A DNA stretch of 64,000 bases, taken from UBA525 sp964589765 (lineage in GTDB: Archaea; Nanobdellota; Nanobdellia; Woesearchaeales; UBA525). The notes under the pieces were generated by a model. It worked only from the letters and a program-made list of their open reading frames with translations. It did not search any database and had not been told where the DNA came from. The translations under genes were made by a program, and so were the position numbers. This document shows positions 7,022-15,489 of the stretch, piece by piece. The number at the start of each line of letters is the position of its first letter. Positions within the stretch are counted from its first letter, which is position 1. Where the stretch lies: positions 37,317 to 101,316 of the forward strand of contig CAZPUM010000001.1 of the NCBI GenBank assembly GCA_964589765.1. Direction: 5' to 3'.

Positions 7022-8633
7022 TTTCAACCTCCCTTATTGCGCACTGAGTAGCCCTAAGACCAAGCATTGCGCATCTTGCCCTGACAGGCTTTGTTGAGAA
7101 ATCTATCCCTGTTATTTTGTTTACAAAACTTAAATCCAGTTCCTGGACATCAATAACAGACATGCCTTTCAGCTTTGTTGTCAAAATGCTCATTGTTGCT
7201 TGCGATATCGCGCAACCATCGCCCATAAAAGCCACTTCCTTAATTTTGTCTTCAGAAACAACAACTGTTGCCTTGATTGTGTCTCCGCAATTAGGGTTTT
7301 TACCAAGGCAACTATGACCTTCAATATCTTTTTTGTTTCTAGGGTTGAGCACATGGTCTCTGATATGCTCTTTAATCACTTCATCATCGACATCAATTGA
7401 GGCAGGGTCGTATGACTCGTTCATTGTATTTATGGCTTTGATTAGCCTGTCAACATCATCTTTTGTATTGTAAACCCCCAGGCTTATTCTGATAGTAAAT
7501 ACTTCCTTGCCTGTTCCAATATCATTCTCATGCTCAAGACCTAACGCACAATGAAGAGGGTGTGTACAGTGGCTTCCCGCCCTCACAGCTATACCTTGCA
7601 TGTCAAGAGTTGAGGCAAAATCGTGGGGGTGCCAACCTTTCATAAGAACACTTACATCACCTATTCTGTTCTCAATTGTGTCAGGACCTATTATTGTTAT
7701 CTCCGCGATATTTTTTAGCGAGTCCAAAAGATACTGAAGAACGTCTTGTTCGATTTTCTGAATCTTTACCCAACCCGTTTTTTGTATGAAATCTATCGCT
7801 GCCGAAAGCCCAACCGCCTGTGCTAGCGTGGGCGTTCCTGCCTCAAACTTTGCAACACCCTCTTTGAAAAGGGTGTCTTCAACCGTGACCTTTTCTACCA
7901 TTTCCCCCCCATAAATTACTGGAGGCCATGCTTTCAGAAGTTCTCTTTTTGCGTACAGGACTCCTATTCCAGAAGGCCCGTACATTTTGTGGGCGCCAAA
8001 ACAGTAGACATCAACATCAAGCGCCTTCACATCAACAGGCATGTGCGCAACTGCCTGCGCACCATCAACAACGAATGTTGCTTGTGGAGAATTTTCTCTT
8101 ACAATTTTACCAATCTCAACTATCTGATTTATAGTTCCAAGAACATTGCTCACATGTGTACAAGCGAAAACCTTCGTATTTTCGTTTAGTTTCTCTTTCA
8201 ACACCTCAAGGTCCAATCTGAAATCAGGAGTTATTGGAACAACATCAAACTTCAAGCCAAATTTTTTTGCCAGTTGTTGCCATACAACAAAGTTGCTGTG
8301 GTGCTCCATAATAGTTACAAGAACTTGATCTCCAGGTTTGAGTCCCTCAAATATTGCCCGCGCAGAAATATTCAATGCGAGTGTTGTTCCCGAACAGAAG
8401 ACTATCTCATCCGGTTCGGCATTGATGAACTGCGCGGTCTTATTTCTTGAATCCTCAAACGCTTTTGTTGCCCTTTCGGCAAGAACATGTGCACTCCTGT
8501 GCACATTTGCGTTGGAGGTCTCGTAGAACTTCCGTTCTGCATCCAACACCGCTTCAGGTTTCTGCGAGGTTGCCGCGGTGTCAAAGTAAACAATTCCAGG
8601 ATTGTTTTTTAGTAGGGGAAAAAACTCTTTCAT
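7008..8633 (-). CDS. sufS: SufS cysteine desulfurase fused to SufU/IscU-type scaffold
   Basis: A 541-residue two-domain protein. Residues 1 to about 405 are a group II cysteine desulfurase: the PLP lysine is Lys216 in GAHKMYGP and the persulfide cysteine is Cys356 in RAGSHCTHPLH. Residues about 413-541 are a SufU/IscU-like domain with its ligands Cys449 and Asp451 (NPNCGD), Cys474 (GDGCAIS) and Cys521 (VRARCAML). In bacteria SufS and SufU are separate partners and SufU takes the persulfide from SufS, so the fusion would tie donor and acceptor together. It overlaps sufD by 4 bases and sufC by 14. Confidence 0.95.
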   Translation of the reverse strand: MKEFFPLLKNNPGIVYFDTAATSQKPEAVLDAERKFYETSNANVHRSAHVLAERATKAFEDSRNKTAQFINAEPDEIVFCSGTTLALNISARAIFEGLKPGDQVLVTIMEHHSNFVVWQQLAKKFGLKFDVVPITPDFRLDLEVLKEKLNENTKVFACTHVSNVLGTINQIVEIGKIVRENSPQATFVVDGAQAVAHMPVDVKALDVDVYCFGAHKMYGPSGIGVLYAKRELLKAWPPVIYGGEMVEKVTVEDTLFKEGVAKFEAGTPTLAQAVGLSAAIDFIQKTGWVKIQKIEQDVLQYLLDSLKNIAEITIIGPDTIENRIGDVSVLMKGWHPHDFASTLDMQGIAVRAGSHCTHPLHCALGLEHENDIGTGKEVFTIRISLGVYNTKDDVDRLIKAINTMNESYDPASIDVDDEVIKEHIRDHVLNPRNKKDIEGHSCLGKNPNCGDTIKATVVVSEDKIKEVAFMGDGCAISQATMSILTTKLKGMSVIDVQELDLSFVNKITGIDFSTKPVRARCAMLGLRATQCAIREVENGNS

Positions 8634-9502
8634 ACGGACACCTTCATGAACATTTTTTGTTTAATATGTTCTCCGTGACTTCCCATCCTGCTCAAAATAC
8701 CATCAAAAAACCCGTGAAGTATTAACTGCACTGCTGTTTTTGTAGGTATCCCTCTGGTTCTAAAATAGAATATCAGCTCATCATCCAATTGGCCCAGAGA
8801 AACACCATGACTACATTTTACGTTTTCATTATTTATCTCGAGGTTGGGCTCAGCATCCATTTTCGCGTTCTCTGAAAGTAGTATTGTCTCCTCTTTCTGG
8901 TAAGCGTCACAATCTTTGGCATCTTTTTCAATACGAATCATTCCTTTATAGACACCTTCGCTTTCATCAAACATCACCGCTCTGGTTAACATGTTACTTG
9001 TGCTGTTCGGTCCTGCATGAATCATCATACTTTTTACGTCGCACTTGTTTTTGTCTTTACCCAGAACAACACTCTCAAATCTGGCATTGGACCCTTTGCC
9101 CGCCAGAAAACTTGTCACAGCAATCCTGCTGGTTCCTGATGTTGCGTCAACCCACATAATACTGGCGTCTGACATCAAGTGAGCATGTCTTGAAATCTGT
9201 TTATCAGTTGTTTCGCTGAAATATTTTATGAAAGCATTTGGGTGAACAAGAATGTCAATATTCGCACAACCTTCTGTTTTTTCAAGAATTGTTGCGTTTG
9301 CACCCGGAGAAACAATTATTGTAACAGTCTCGTCTTCTGCCATACAAATCTCAACAGGCATGTCATTTACCCAAGTTTCAGGAATTACATAAACAACCTC
9401 TTTTCCTTTTCCAGGACGCCAACCAGGACAGTTCTGAAAGTGTGTCATCGCCCCATCCAATTTTTTGCAAGAGTCCAACCCCTGTAATGGTCTGAGTTTC
9501 AA
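8630..9502 (-). CDS. sufD: SufD, Fe-S scaffold subunit
   Basis: A 290-residue protein of the SufB/SufD right-handed beta-helix family. The C-terminal region has the SufD hallmark KCSHGVSLGQLDDELIFYF and a helical end (AVQLILHGFFDGI). It is shorter than bacterial SufD (about 420 residues), as is usual in archaea. It should form the SufBCD complex with the neighbours. Overlaps of 4 bases with sufB and with sufS-sufU show tight coupling. Confidence 0.92.
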   Translation of the reverse strand: MKLRPLQGLDSCKKLDGAMTHFQNCPGWRPGKGKEVVYVIPETWVNDMPVEICMAEDETVTIIVSPGANATILEKTEGCANIDILVHPNAFIKYFSETTDKQISRHAHLMSDASIMWVDATSGTSRIAVTSFLAGKGSNARFESVVLGKDKNKCDVKSMMIHAGPNSTSNMLTRAVMFDESEGVYKGMIRIEKDAKDCDAYQKEETILLSENAKMDAEPNLEINNENVKCSHGVSLGQLDDELIFYFRTRGIPTKTAVQLILHGFFDGILSRMGSHGEHIKQKMFMKVSV

Positions 9503-10920
9503 CCTACACTCCCCTCCATTTCAAGTTCTATCAGTTTGTTAAGTTCAACCGAGTATTCCAAAGGCAGAGCTTTCACAATCGGTTCAATAAACCCGCTGAC
9601 AACAAGCTGTTTTGCTCGTTCCTCAGATAGACCACGGCTCATTAAGTAGAATATTTCATCAGTTCCTATTTTTCCTACAGTAGCCTCATGCGCAATTGTA
9701 ACTTTATCGTTCGCAATTTTCATAGTCGGATAAGTGTTACTTGTGCTTTCCTCTCCAACTAACAACGCGTCACAATCGACACTAACCTTGCTGTTTATTG
9801 CTCTCTGAGTAACCTTTACCAAACCTCGATAAGAACTGATGCCCCCGTCCTTGCTGATGGATTTCGCAACTATGTTGCTGGATGTGTCAGGGGCCGCATG
9901 TATCACCTTGCTACCAGTATCCTGGTTCTGACCCTCTGAGGCGAACGCGATTCCTAAACTGTCTGAACGCGCACCCCTCCCTGCCAGGATACTACAGGGG
10001 TACAGCATTGTTACACCACTCCCAAGATTGCCGTTGATCCATTCTATCACCCCTCCTTCTTGAACAACGGCACGTTTAGTGTTCAGATTGTAAGTGTTTT
10101 TGCTCCAGTTTTCTACACTGCTGTATCGTACGCGGGCCCCTTTCATAACATGTATCTCTACGCATCCCGCGTGTAGTGCACTTGTGTTGAACTGAGGGGC
10201 AGAACACCCCTCGATGTAATGAACCTCACTTCCCTCATCGGCAATAATCAAAGTGTGTTCAAACTGACCGCCGTACTCGGCGTTCATTCTGAAATAGGCT
10301 TGAAGTGGAATCTTGACCTTGACACCTTTCGGTATATATATGAAGGTTCCTCCTGACCAGACAGCTGTGTGAAGCATCACAAATTTGTGGTCGTTAATTG
10401 GAACACAGGATGTCATAAAGAACCTTTTAACTAAATCTTCGTGTTCTCTAAGAGCTGTGTCCATGTTTGTAAAAATAACTCCTTGTGATTCCCATTCTTT
10501 CTTTAGATTGTGGTAAACAACTTCGCTGTCGTACTGTGCACCGACACCTGATAGAGATTTCTTTTCAGCTTCTGGAATTCCAATACGTTCGTATGTTTTA
10601 CGGATATCTTCCGGCAGGTCTTCCCATTTTGTAGACTCTGTAGCTTTTGGTTTGATAAAAAATTTGATTTTAGGAATATCTCTGATAAGTTTTGAAAGGT
10701 CAGGTCCCCATTTGGGAAAGTCGGTTTTGTTGTAAAGTTCCAAACCTCTCAACCTCTTTTGAAGCATCCAGAGTGGTTCTTTTTTTAGAGCACTGATGAT
10801 TTTCACAAGCTCCCTATTTACTCCAGGGGGCGCTTCAAACTCCGGGTCATGTAAATTCGCAGAGTCATAACGCGAACGGTCTATGTTGAAAGTGCTCACA
10901 TCGAGCATCGGAAGTGCCAT
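9499..10920 (-). CDS. sufB: SufB, Fe-S scaffold subunit
   Basis: A 473-residue protein of canonical SufB length. Recognisable segments are the conserved early region PKWGPDLSKL, the SGGTFIYIPKGVKVKIPLQ block, the EGCSAP loop, and the C-terminal EATVGKIGTDEIFYLMSRGLS. SufB builds the nascent cluster with SufD and SufC. The ATG shares a base with the stop of the preceding small gene (TAATG). Confidence 0.96.
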   Translation of the reverse strand: MALPMLDVSTFNIDRSRYDSANLHDPEFEAPPGVNRELVKIISALKKEPLWMLQKRLRGLELYNKTDFPKWGPDLSKLIRDIPKIKFFIKPKATESTKWEDLPEDIRKTYERIGIPEAEKKSLSGVGAQYDSEVVYHNLKKEWESQGVIFTNMDTALREHEDLVKRFFMTSCVPINDHKFVMLHTAVWSGGTFIYIPKGVKVKIPLQAYFRMNAEYGGQFEHTLIIADEGSEVHYIEGCSAPQFNTSALHAGCVEIHVMKGARVRYSSVENWSKNTYNLNTKRAVVQEGGVIEWINGNLGSGVTMLYPCSILAGRGARSDSLGIAFASEGQNQDTGSKVIHAAPDTSSNIVAKSISKDGGISSYRGLVKVTQRAINSKVSVDCDALLVGEESTSNTYPTMKIANDKVTIAHEATVGKIGTDEIFYLMSRGLSEERAKQLVVSGFIEPIVKALPLEYSVELNKLIELEMEGSVG

Positions 10921-11153
10921 TATTCCCCTCTTTTTGGCGTGCCTTCAGAATATTCATCGAGTTGTTTCAGTGCTTTCTCAACACCATCACTCTTATCTTC
11001 TAGTTGAATCTCAGGAGTCAGTTTTGATATCTCTGGAAGATTCTTTTTTGGCAAAACATCTTCAGGGAAGTCCTCTGCCAGAGCATCTATTTCATTCGCC
11101 TCTTGTTCTGATACATCTCGTCCGTCCGCAGTCATGTTGTTGTATTTTTTCAT
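10920..11153 (-). CDS. small hypothetical protein in suf operon
   Basis: A 77-residue, very acidic protein (about residues 10-35: DVSEQEANEIDALAEDFPED) with no cysteines and no recognised family. Its ATG at 11153 overlaps the regulator stop (ATGA), which fixes the start over the TTG at 11162, and its stop overlaps the sufB start. It is therefore locked between the putative regulator and the scaffold genes and probably belongs to cluster assembly, perhaps as an accessory or protection factor. That role is inference from position only. Confidence 0.6.
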   Translation of the reverse strand: MKKYNNMTADGRDVSEQEANEIDALAEDFPEDVLPKKNLPEISKLTPEIQLEDKSDGVEKALKQLDEYSEGTPKRGE

Positions 11154-11509
11154 TTGAAACAAACATCACACCCTTTGGGTATGCCTCCTTCCAATTTTTC
11201 GTGAAGTTTACAGATAAAGCGCTGTTTTTTTGCCAGAGCAATTATTTTTTGCGTCTCCTTAATCATCATGTTAGTGTCAGTGATTTTTGGCGCCGCATTT
11301 TCTATAGCTTTTATCAGCTCTTTTGGAAATTTAACAGTTTTCCCCCTTTTTTCTTTGAGGTACTGGCTTACAGCAGACTCTGTAACCCCCAGAAGCTCTG
11401 AAATCTTCTTCTGCGACTTGCCTGAAGACTTCATGGCTATCGCCAGTTCCCTTCTTATCGTCGGGAGGATATAATGGACTTCCACTTCCTGTGGTTGCAA
11501 CAGCTTCAT
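11150..11509 (-). CDS. HTH regulator with C-terminal Cys cluster, likely Fe-S-sensing suf repressor
   Basis: A 119-residue protein. Residues about 16-60 form a Cro/XRE-type helix-turn-helix (KSQKKISELLGVTESAVSQ). The C-terminal tail has Cys100, His103, Cys114 and Cys117 in the order C-x2-H-x10-C-x2-C, suited to binding an Fe-S cluster or a metal. It is the first gene of the suf operon, and a perfect inverted repeat lies between its TATA box and start codon. A sensible reading is an autoregulated repressor that releases DNA when clusters run short. The sensing mechanism is inferred, not shown. Confidence 0.8.
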   Translation of the reverse strand: MKLLQPQEVEVHYILPTIRRELAIAMKSSGKSQKKISELLGVTESAVSQYLKEKRGKTVKFPKELIKAIENAAPKITDTNMMIKETQKIIALAKKQRFICKLHEKLEGGIPKGCDVCFK

Positions 11510-11510
11510 C

Positions 11511-11524
11511 TTAACTATGGTTAA
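11511..11524. promoter_or_regulatory. candidate operator of suf operon (TTAAC-4-GTTAA)
   Basis: A perfect inverted repeat, TTAAC TATG GTTAA, begins 2 bases upstream of the regulator's start codon (11509) and ends before the TATA box. Occupation here would block initiation, the usual mode of archaeal repressors. Confidence 0.55.
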
Positions 11525-11533
11525 CTCAGGCTG

Positions 11534-11541
11534 TTTTTATG
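11534..11541 (-). promoter_or_regulatory. TATA box of suf operon
   Basis: CATAAAAA on the minus strand, centred about 28 bases from the ATG at 11509, implying a leaderless or near-leaderless suf mRNA. Confidence 0.55.
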
Positions 11542-11549
11542 TGTTTTGA

Positions 11550-12524
11550 CTAATAAGGCCTTCTTGTTCCATCTTCGTCCACATGGAAGTCCTCTAGAAA
11601 GTCTTCTACCGTTATAGGGTACGGTTTTTCGTAGAAGTTATGGTCGTACCTGCCCAGAATCTTGAAATCGAAATGTGAAATACCCTGTGCCCAATCCCTG
11701 AGTCGTTCTCTCACATTATCGTTATGGTCTGAATCTAGTATCTCAACACCGTTTTTGTTGACCTTGACAAAATAGGCCCATCCTCTAGCGCCCCCATCGT
11801 AGTCTTGAAACAGTTTGTAACAGTTTCCATCCGCTGAGACTCTGTCATTTCTGGACAACATCCTGATAATATCAGGTTCAGGATTCTCATAGTTAATATC
11901 TTGGGGCCTATGATGGTTACAAAGAACAACTGTTTTCCTGTTGATATAGATTCCCGCGCCTTCCAGTAACCAAGAATAAACGTTGGCCTCCTGTTTTAGG
12001 AAGAAAATGTTTGGCCCAGAACCCCCAACTAACATATCAAAGATTGAGCCCATATTTAGTTGGAATCTGAAACTATCTGCGACATGAATTTTACCACCCA
12101 AACATTTTGCCCAGCACTCTGCGTCCTCACCGACAAAGCATCTGTAAATATCCCCTCTTCTGATAAGAGCCTCTGATACTTCGTCCACTTTTTGTGGTCG
12201 CTTTGATTTGGCCTTTTTGTATTCCTCGACACGCTCAGCGGGACTCTTACTTTGAAGCCTTTCTGTTTTTGAAGTAGTCAGTAACTCTTTATGGACAACC
12301 ATTGTTTCAACAGTCCCTTCCAGGTCCTTGTCGAAGTTTGGCCTGTATGTCCTGGCATCAATAACTCTATTATCTTTCAAAGAAAATTCAGAAAGCTCTA
12401 TTTCTACAGGAAAACCCGATTCTGGCTCTTCTGCGAACACAACATCTCCATCCGCCGTGGCGTCGAGAACTGCTCTTTCGAGCCTCCTGGCTGAATCCAT
12501 CTTCACGTATATTTTCCTGCCCAT
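11550..12524 (-). CDS. hypothetical protein
   Basis: A 324-residue soluble protein with no recognised domain. Visible features are a mixed-charge N-terminal third, a cysteine- and tryptophan-containing middle (CFVGEDAECWAKCLGG), a histidine-rich loop (LCNHHRPQD) and an acidic C-terminal region (VEDFLEDFHVDEDG). The start is placed at 12524 because a TATA box (12547-12556) is 26 bases upstream; the longer frame reaches 12545. No signal peptide. Function unknown. Confidence 0.65.
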   Translation of the reverse strand: MGRKIYVKMDSARRLERAVLDATADGDVVFAEEPESGFPVEIELSEFSLKDNRVIDARTYRPNFDKDLEGTVETMVVHKELLTTSKTERLQSKSPAERVEEYKKAKSKRPQKVDEVSEALIRRGDIYRCFVGEDAECWAKCLGGKIHVADSFRFQLNMGSIFDMLVGGSGPNIFFLKQEANVYSWLLEGAGIYINRKTVVLCNHHRPQDINYENPEPDIIRMLSRNDRVSADGNCYKLFQDYDGGARGWAYFVKVNKNGVEILDSDHNDNVRERLRDWAQGISHFDFKILGRYDHNFYEKPYPITVEDFLEDFHVDEDGTRRPY

Positions 12525-12546
12525 GCCATAATAGTAAAAAAGCACT

Positions 12547-12556
12547 CATATAAATA
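12547..12556 (-). promoter_or_regulatory. TATA box for gene 11550-12524
   Basis: TATTTATATG on the minus strand, about 26 bases before the ATG at 12524. Confidence 0.55.
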
Positions 12557-12611
12557 TTCTGTAACAAGAAAATTACATAATAGTTAATAAGGGCAATCCC
12601 CGCACAATATT

Positions 12612-13025
12612 ATGGAACTACTAAAACCCCCTGGTAATTATTGGTACTCGCGGGTCAGATATATAACTGAACCACCAAATGGACTTAAGTTATTGATTGC
12701 TAGTAGAAAAATTTTAGGACATAAGAGAAATAACTTTGAAAGCACCGATGTTTTCTTGTCCGTCATGGGCAATCCTGTCAGAGATTATCGACCAAACAAT
12801 GGGCGCTTTGAAGAGATATACGGCATTTATGTTTACAAAGGCGACACAATAGTTACAGCAGGAGATCTTCGATTCAGAGAACTTTTGTATGAAGGACACG
12901 AATTTTTCTCACACAAAAAAGTTCCCTTAGAAGAAAGAATTGATGCGTTTGTTGCAGAGTTAGTTGCAATGGAAGCAATAAAAGAAAAAGATGTCCGTGT
13001 TGGAAAGATAAAGTGGGGGTTATGA
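12612..13025 (+). CDS. hypothetical protein
   Basis: A 137-residue soluble protein, basic overall, with no recognised family. It has strand-rich segments early (KLLIASRKILG) and an amphipathic C-terminal helix (LEERIDAFVAELVAMEAIKEK). A TATA-like TAGTTAATAA at 12581-12590 is about 26 bases before the ATG. It stands alone and is followed by the repeated structured element at 13024. Confidence 0.6.
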   Translation: MELLKPPGNYWYSRVRYITEPPNGLKLLIASRKILGHKRNNFESTDVFLSVMGNPVRDYRPNNGRFEEIYGIYVYKGDTIVTAGDLRFRELLYEGHEFFSHKKVPLEERIDAFVAELVAMEAIKEKDVRVGKIKWGL

Positions 13026-13132
13026 CCTCATCCCTTCTGTGTCTTAATACGGCACTCACCCAGTATCTGCGCATTCGCTTGATACATGAGCGCCTCGGAT
13101 TTTATTAGGAATTAGAATAAAAAAAAAGAAAA
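13024..13132. repeat. structured intergenic element, copy A
   Basis: This gap between convergent genes shares an arrangement with 22867-22970: GACCTCATCC directly at the end of the rightward gene, a hairpin, a TTCGCTT loop segment, a GAG..CC closing arm with CCTC, then an A-rich tail. Here the hairpin is GGC-a-CTCA (13051-13058) with TGAG-c-GCC (13087-13094) and an inner GTATC/GATAC stem (13063-13067, 13081-13085). Read leftward, the A-run gives a U-run soon after the stop of the lipoprotein gene, a likely terminator for it. Confidence 0.5.
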
Positions 13133-13140
13133 GTGGAGAA

Positions 13141-14118
13141 TTAATTCTCCTGAGGAACAGCCTGAATAATGATTGGCTGTTCGATGAACTCTCCGTACCT
13201 GTACTCAAGCTTGATGTCCATTGCGTCCGTATAGACCCTTGTTGCCGGACTACCACCAATTACTGTACATGTTACGGTCTGCGGGCTTCCTGCAAACAGA
13301 GTCACAATACCTGAGCCACCGCCACCAAGTCGTCCACATGATACTGTAGCACTCGGGTCCTGCATACTGACGTCCACATCGACCTTGAACTTATTACTGT
13401 TAGTAAAGCTGGGGTCACAGTTTTCATCAGGTTGCCTGCCGTAGAACTCTCCTGGACCGATGTGGTCTAGAACGAAGTTCACCATGATTCTGTTATCGGC
13501 CATTGGACTCTGAGATACACCTGTGACATGAACAGGACCGCCTGAATTGTGGAAAGGCCTGTCTCCAACAAGAGTACATATGCTGTTGTCCTGAACGTTC
13601 TCAACAATCTCGTCTTTGAAGCATAGTTGTGTTGTGACATCAGTATGATAGTCGTAACATGCTGTTGCTCTGATTGTTATCAGGTCGTTACCCTGTCTTC
13701 TTCCCTGATAGTTCAGGTTGTCGAAAACAAAGTTTGTCACAAGCCCTCCAATTATTGTGCCATCGAAATTTTTCTGAGCACCACGGACCGGTTCCTGTAA
13801 TGTTTGTTGCATGTCCGCCTCTGTGATTCCGAAGTTTGACGGGTTGATACCCTCCAAACGCATCGTCATGTACGGGTTTTCAGTTCCCGGACCGATGTCG
13901 GCTTCACCGACGTTCTCAACAACTATATTGACGCTGAACGGGTAGTTTCCTCCGTCGTAGACTGCCGGAGGAGGAGCGCCATCCTGTAAGTAAAGCATAA
14001 CTCCAAGGTTTCCTCCAATGAAAGGGTCTACAACAGGGCCTCCCTGACCGCCTCCACCACAACCCGTTAGGATTAGTAGCGAAAGGACTACTGGTATCAA
14101 GAGATTCCTTGTTTTCAT
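13141..14118 (-). CDS. surface lipoprotein (paralogue 1 of 3)
   Basis: A 325-residue secreted protein with a signal peptide ending in the lipobox LTGC (Cys about 20), then a glycine-rich linker. It is anchored outside the membrane by lipid. It shares two regions with the next two genes: an N-terminal module (FSVNIVVENVGEADIGPG) like CARDB-type surface domains, and a cysteine-bearing module (TACYDYHTDVTTQLCF ... NSGGPVHVTGV). An AAGGTGG ribosome site precedes the ATG. It is the last gene of the surface locus. Function unknown; a structural or binding role outside the cell is likely. Confidence 0.8.
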   Translation of the reverse strand: MKTRNLLIPVVLSLLILTGCGGGGQGGPVVDPFIGGNLGVMLYLQDGAPPPAVYDGGNYPFSVNIVVENVGEADIGPGTENPYMTMRLEGINPSNFGITEADMQQTLQEPVRGAQKNFDGTIIGGLVTNFVFDNLNYQGRRQGNDLITIRATACYDYHTDVTTQLCFKDEIVENVQDNSICTLVGDRPFHNSGGPVHVTGVSQSPMADNRIMVNFVLDHIGPGEFYGRQPDENCDPSFTNSNKFKVDVDVSMQDPSATVSCGRLGGGGSGIVTLFAGSPQTVTCTVIGGSPATRVYTDAMDIKLEYRYGEFIEQPIIIQAVPQEN

Positions 14119-14127
14119 TTTTCCACC

Positions 14128-15441
14128 TTATACTATTCTTTTAATTTGTACTTGTCTCTGTTGTGTCTGACTGTAACCATACCACAACTCTACAACAAGT
14201 GGTGCTTGGTATGCCGACTTAAGGTTGGCAAACTGAAGCGGATATGAACATGTTGTGGTTCCCCTTTCTGTCTTGGGATCCAATCTTATGACTTCAGGAC
14301 TACACTCGATTCCACCACGACCGCCACGGCCTGAAAGACCCAGTGTTCCAACTCTGACGTCACCAAGATAAACAATATTCTTGTGTTCAGGAGTAACTCT
14401 TCCAGGATAGTAGGGACTACACCTTTCAAGGTGACCTGCATCCCAGACCGTTCCGGAACCTACATTCTGAACATTAATTCTGAAAATAATCTTTTGCGGT
14501 GTGTTTTCCTGCTCAATGCTTGTGATTGCTACAGGAGCGCCGTTTCCTCCGTTCCATGTTTTACTCTGAGGATAGCAAACCTTTCTTATGTCAGAGTAAG
14601 GGTCAGGGTCTATACAGACAATCGGGTCTGCGTATGTTGTGTACTGGTAGCACGTTGTCAGCAAGAAACTCTGAACTGTCTGGTCAAGACCAGGAGGCCA
14701 GTTCACAATCTTTCCATTGTAAAGCAGATAATCTGTTTCGCCTCCTGGAAAATTATAGTCGTCCGCCGCCAGGAGGAATTCACGGCCGTTATGAATTCTG
14801 TAGTCAATCCCCGCGAGAAGCGCGATGAAAAGACGGCCGTTCTGATAATATTCAACGTTTCCAAGAATATTGTCTATGTTGAATGAGAACACTGAGCCAG
14901 AGGGGCTATCTGTATAGTCTATACCAATATCGAACTTTGTGGGGTCCCACCAGGATGAACCATGCCTACCAGAGATTGCGTTGATTAAATCAGCCAAACT
15001 GTCTAACCTGACTCTGGCTGTGTCCCCCCCGTAGTTTACCTCTAGGCCGTCACACCTGAATATACCTCCGTAATCTCCAAATCCTATGTTTCCGAATGTG
15101 AACCCGCATGCACCTATGCCTCCTTCAGTTATACTGATTTCGTCAAAGACAAGTAGACTTGGGTCGAACCCGCTAACAAAAATTCCTCCTCTAGTATACG
15201 ATGCTCCTTTGTTTTGTAGGGCAACTCCGAAAGAGAACTCATTGTTTGAGTTATCCTGGGGACCATAATAGTACAGTCTCTGAGGAAGTCCTTCAAAATA
15301 TGATTCAACTCCTTCCTTACCTTTATAGTAATTTGCGTACTCGTTAATTCTATTATTATCGTTACCGCCTGAACCACACGCCGTCACTAAGAACATAGTT
15401 GAGACTAGCATCAGAAACAACACCAACCTGTTCTTCGTCAT
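14128..15441 (-). CDS. surface lipoprotein (paralogue 2 of 3)
   Basis: A 437-residue lipoprotein with a signal peptide and lipobox VTAC. It carries the same modules as its neighbours: a beta-rich first domain (FSFGVALQNKGASYTRGG) and the cysteine module (TTCYQYTTYADPIVCID ... GNGAPVAITSIE). The middle holds an additional aromatic, glycine-rich region. The ATG at 15441 is chosen over the GTG at 15447. A TATA-like ATTTAAAA about 25-35 bases upstream (15471-15479) may give it its own promoter inside the locus. Confidence 0.8.
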   Translation of the reverse strand: MTKNRLVLFLMLVSTMFLVTACGSGGNDNNRINEYANYYKGKEGVESYFEGLPQRLYYYGPQDNSNNEFSFGVALQNKGASYTRGGIFVSGFDPSLLVFDEISITEGGIGACGFTFGNIGFGDYGGIFRCDGLEVNYGGDTARVRLDSLADLINAISGRHGSSWWDPTKFDIGIDYTDSPSGSVFSFNIDNILGNVEYYQNGRLFIALLAGIDYRIHNGREFLLAADDYNFPGGETDYLLYNGKIVNWPPGLDQTVQSFLLTTCYQYTTYADPIVCIDPDPYSDIRKVCYPQSKTWNGGNGAPVAITSIEQENTPQKIIFRINVQNVGSGTVWDAGHLERCSPYYPGRVTPEHKNIVYLGDVRVGTLGLSGRGGRGGIECSPEVIRLDPKTERGTTTCSYPLQFANLKSAYQAPLVVELWYGYSQTQQRQVQIKRIV

Positions 15442-15489
15442 CACCACGTCGATACACTCCCGTTCTGAATTTTTAAATGTTCCGTCGAT

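Noticed and set aside
14383..14886. 167-codon open frame on the plus strand
   Set aside because: It lies wholly antisense to the lipoprotein gene at 14128-15441, has no promoter and no domain-like composition.
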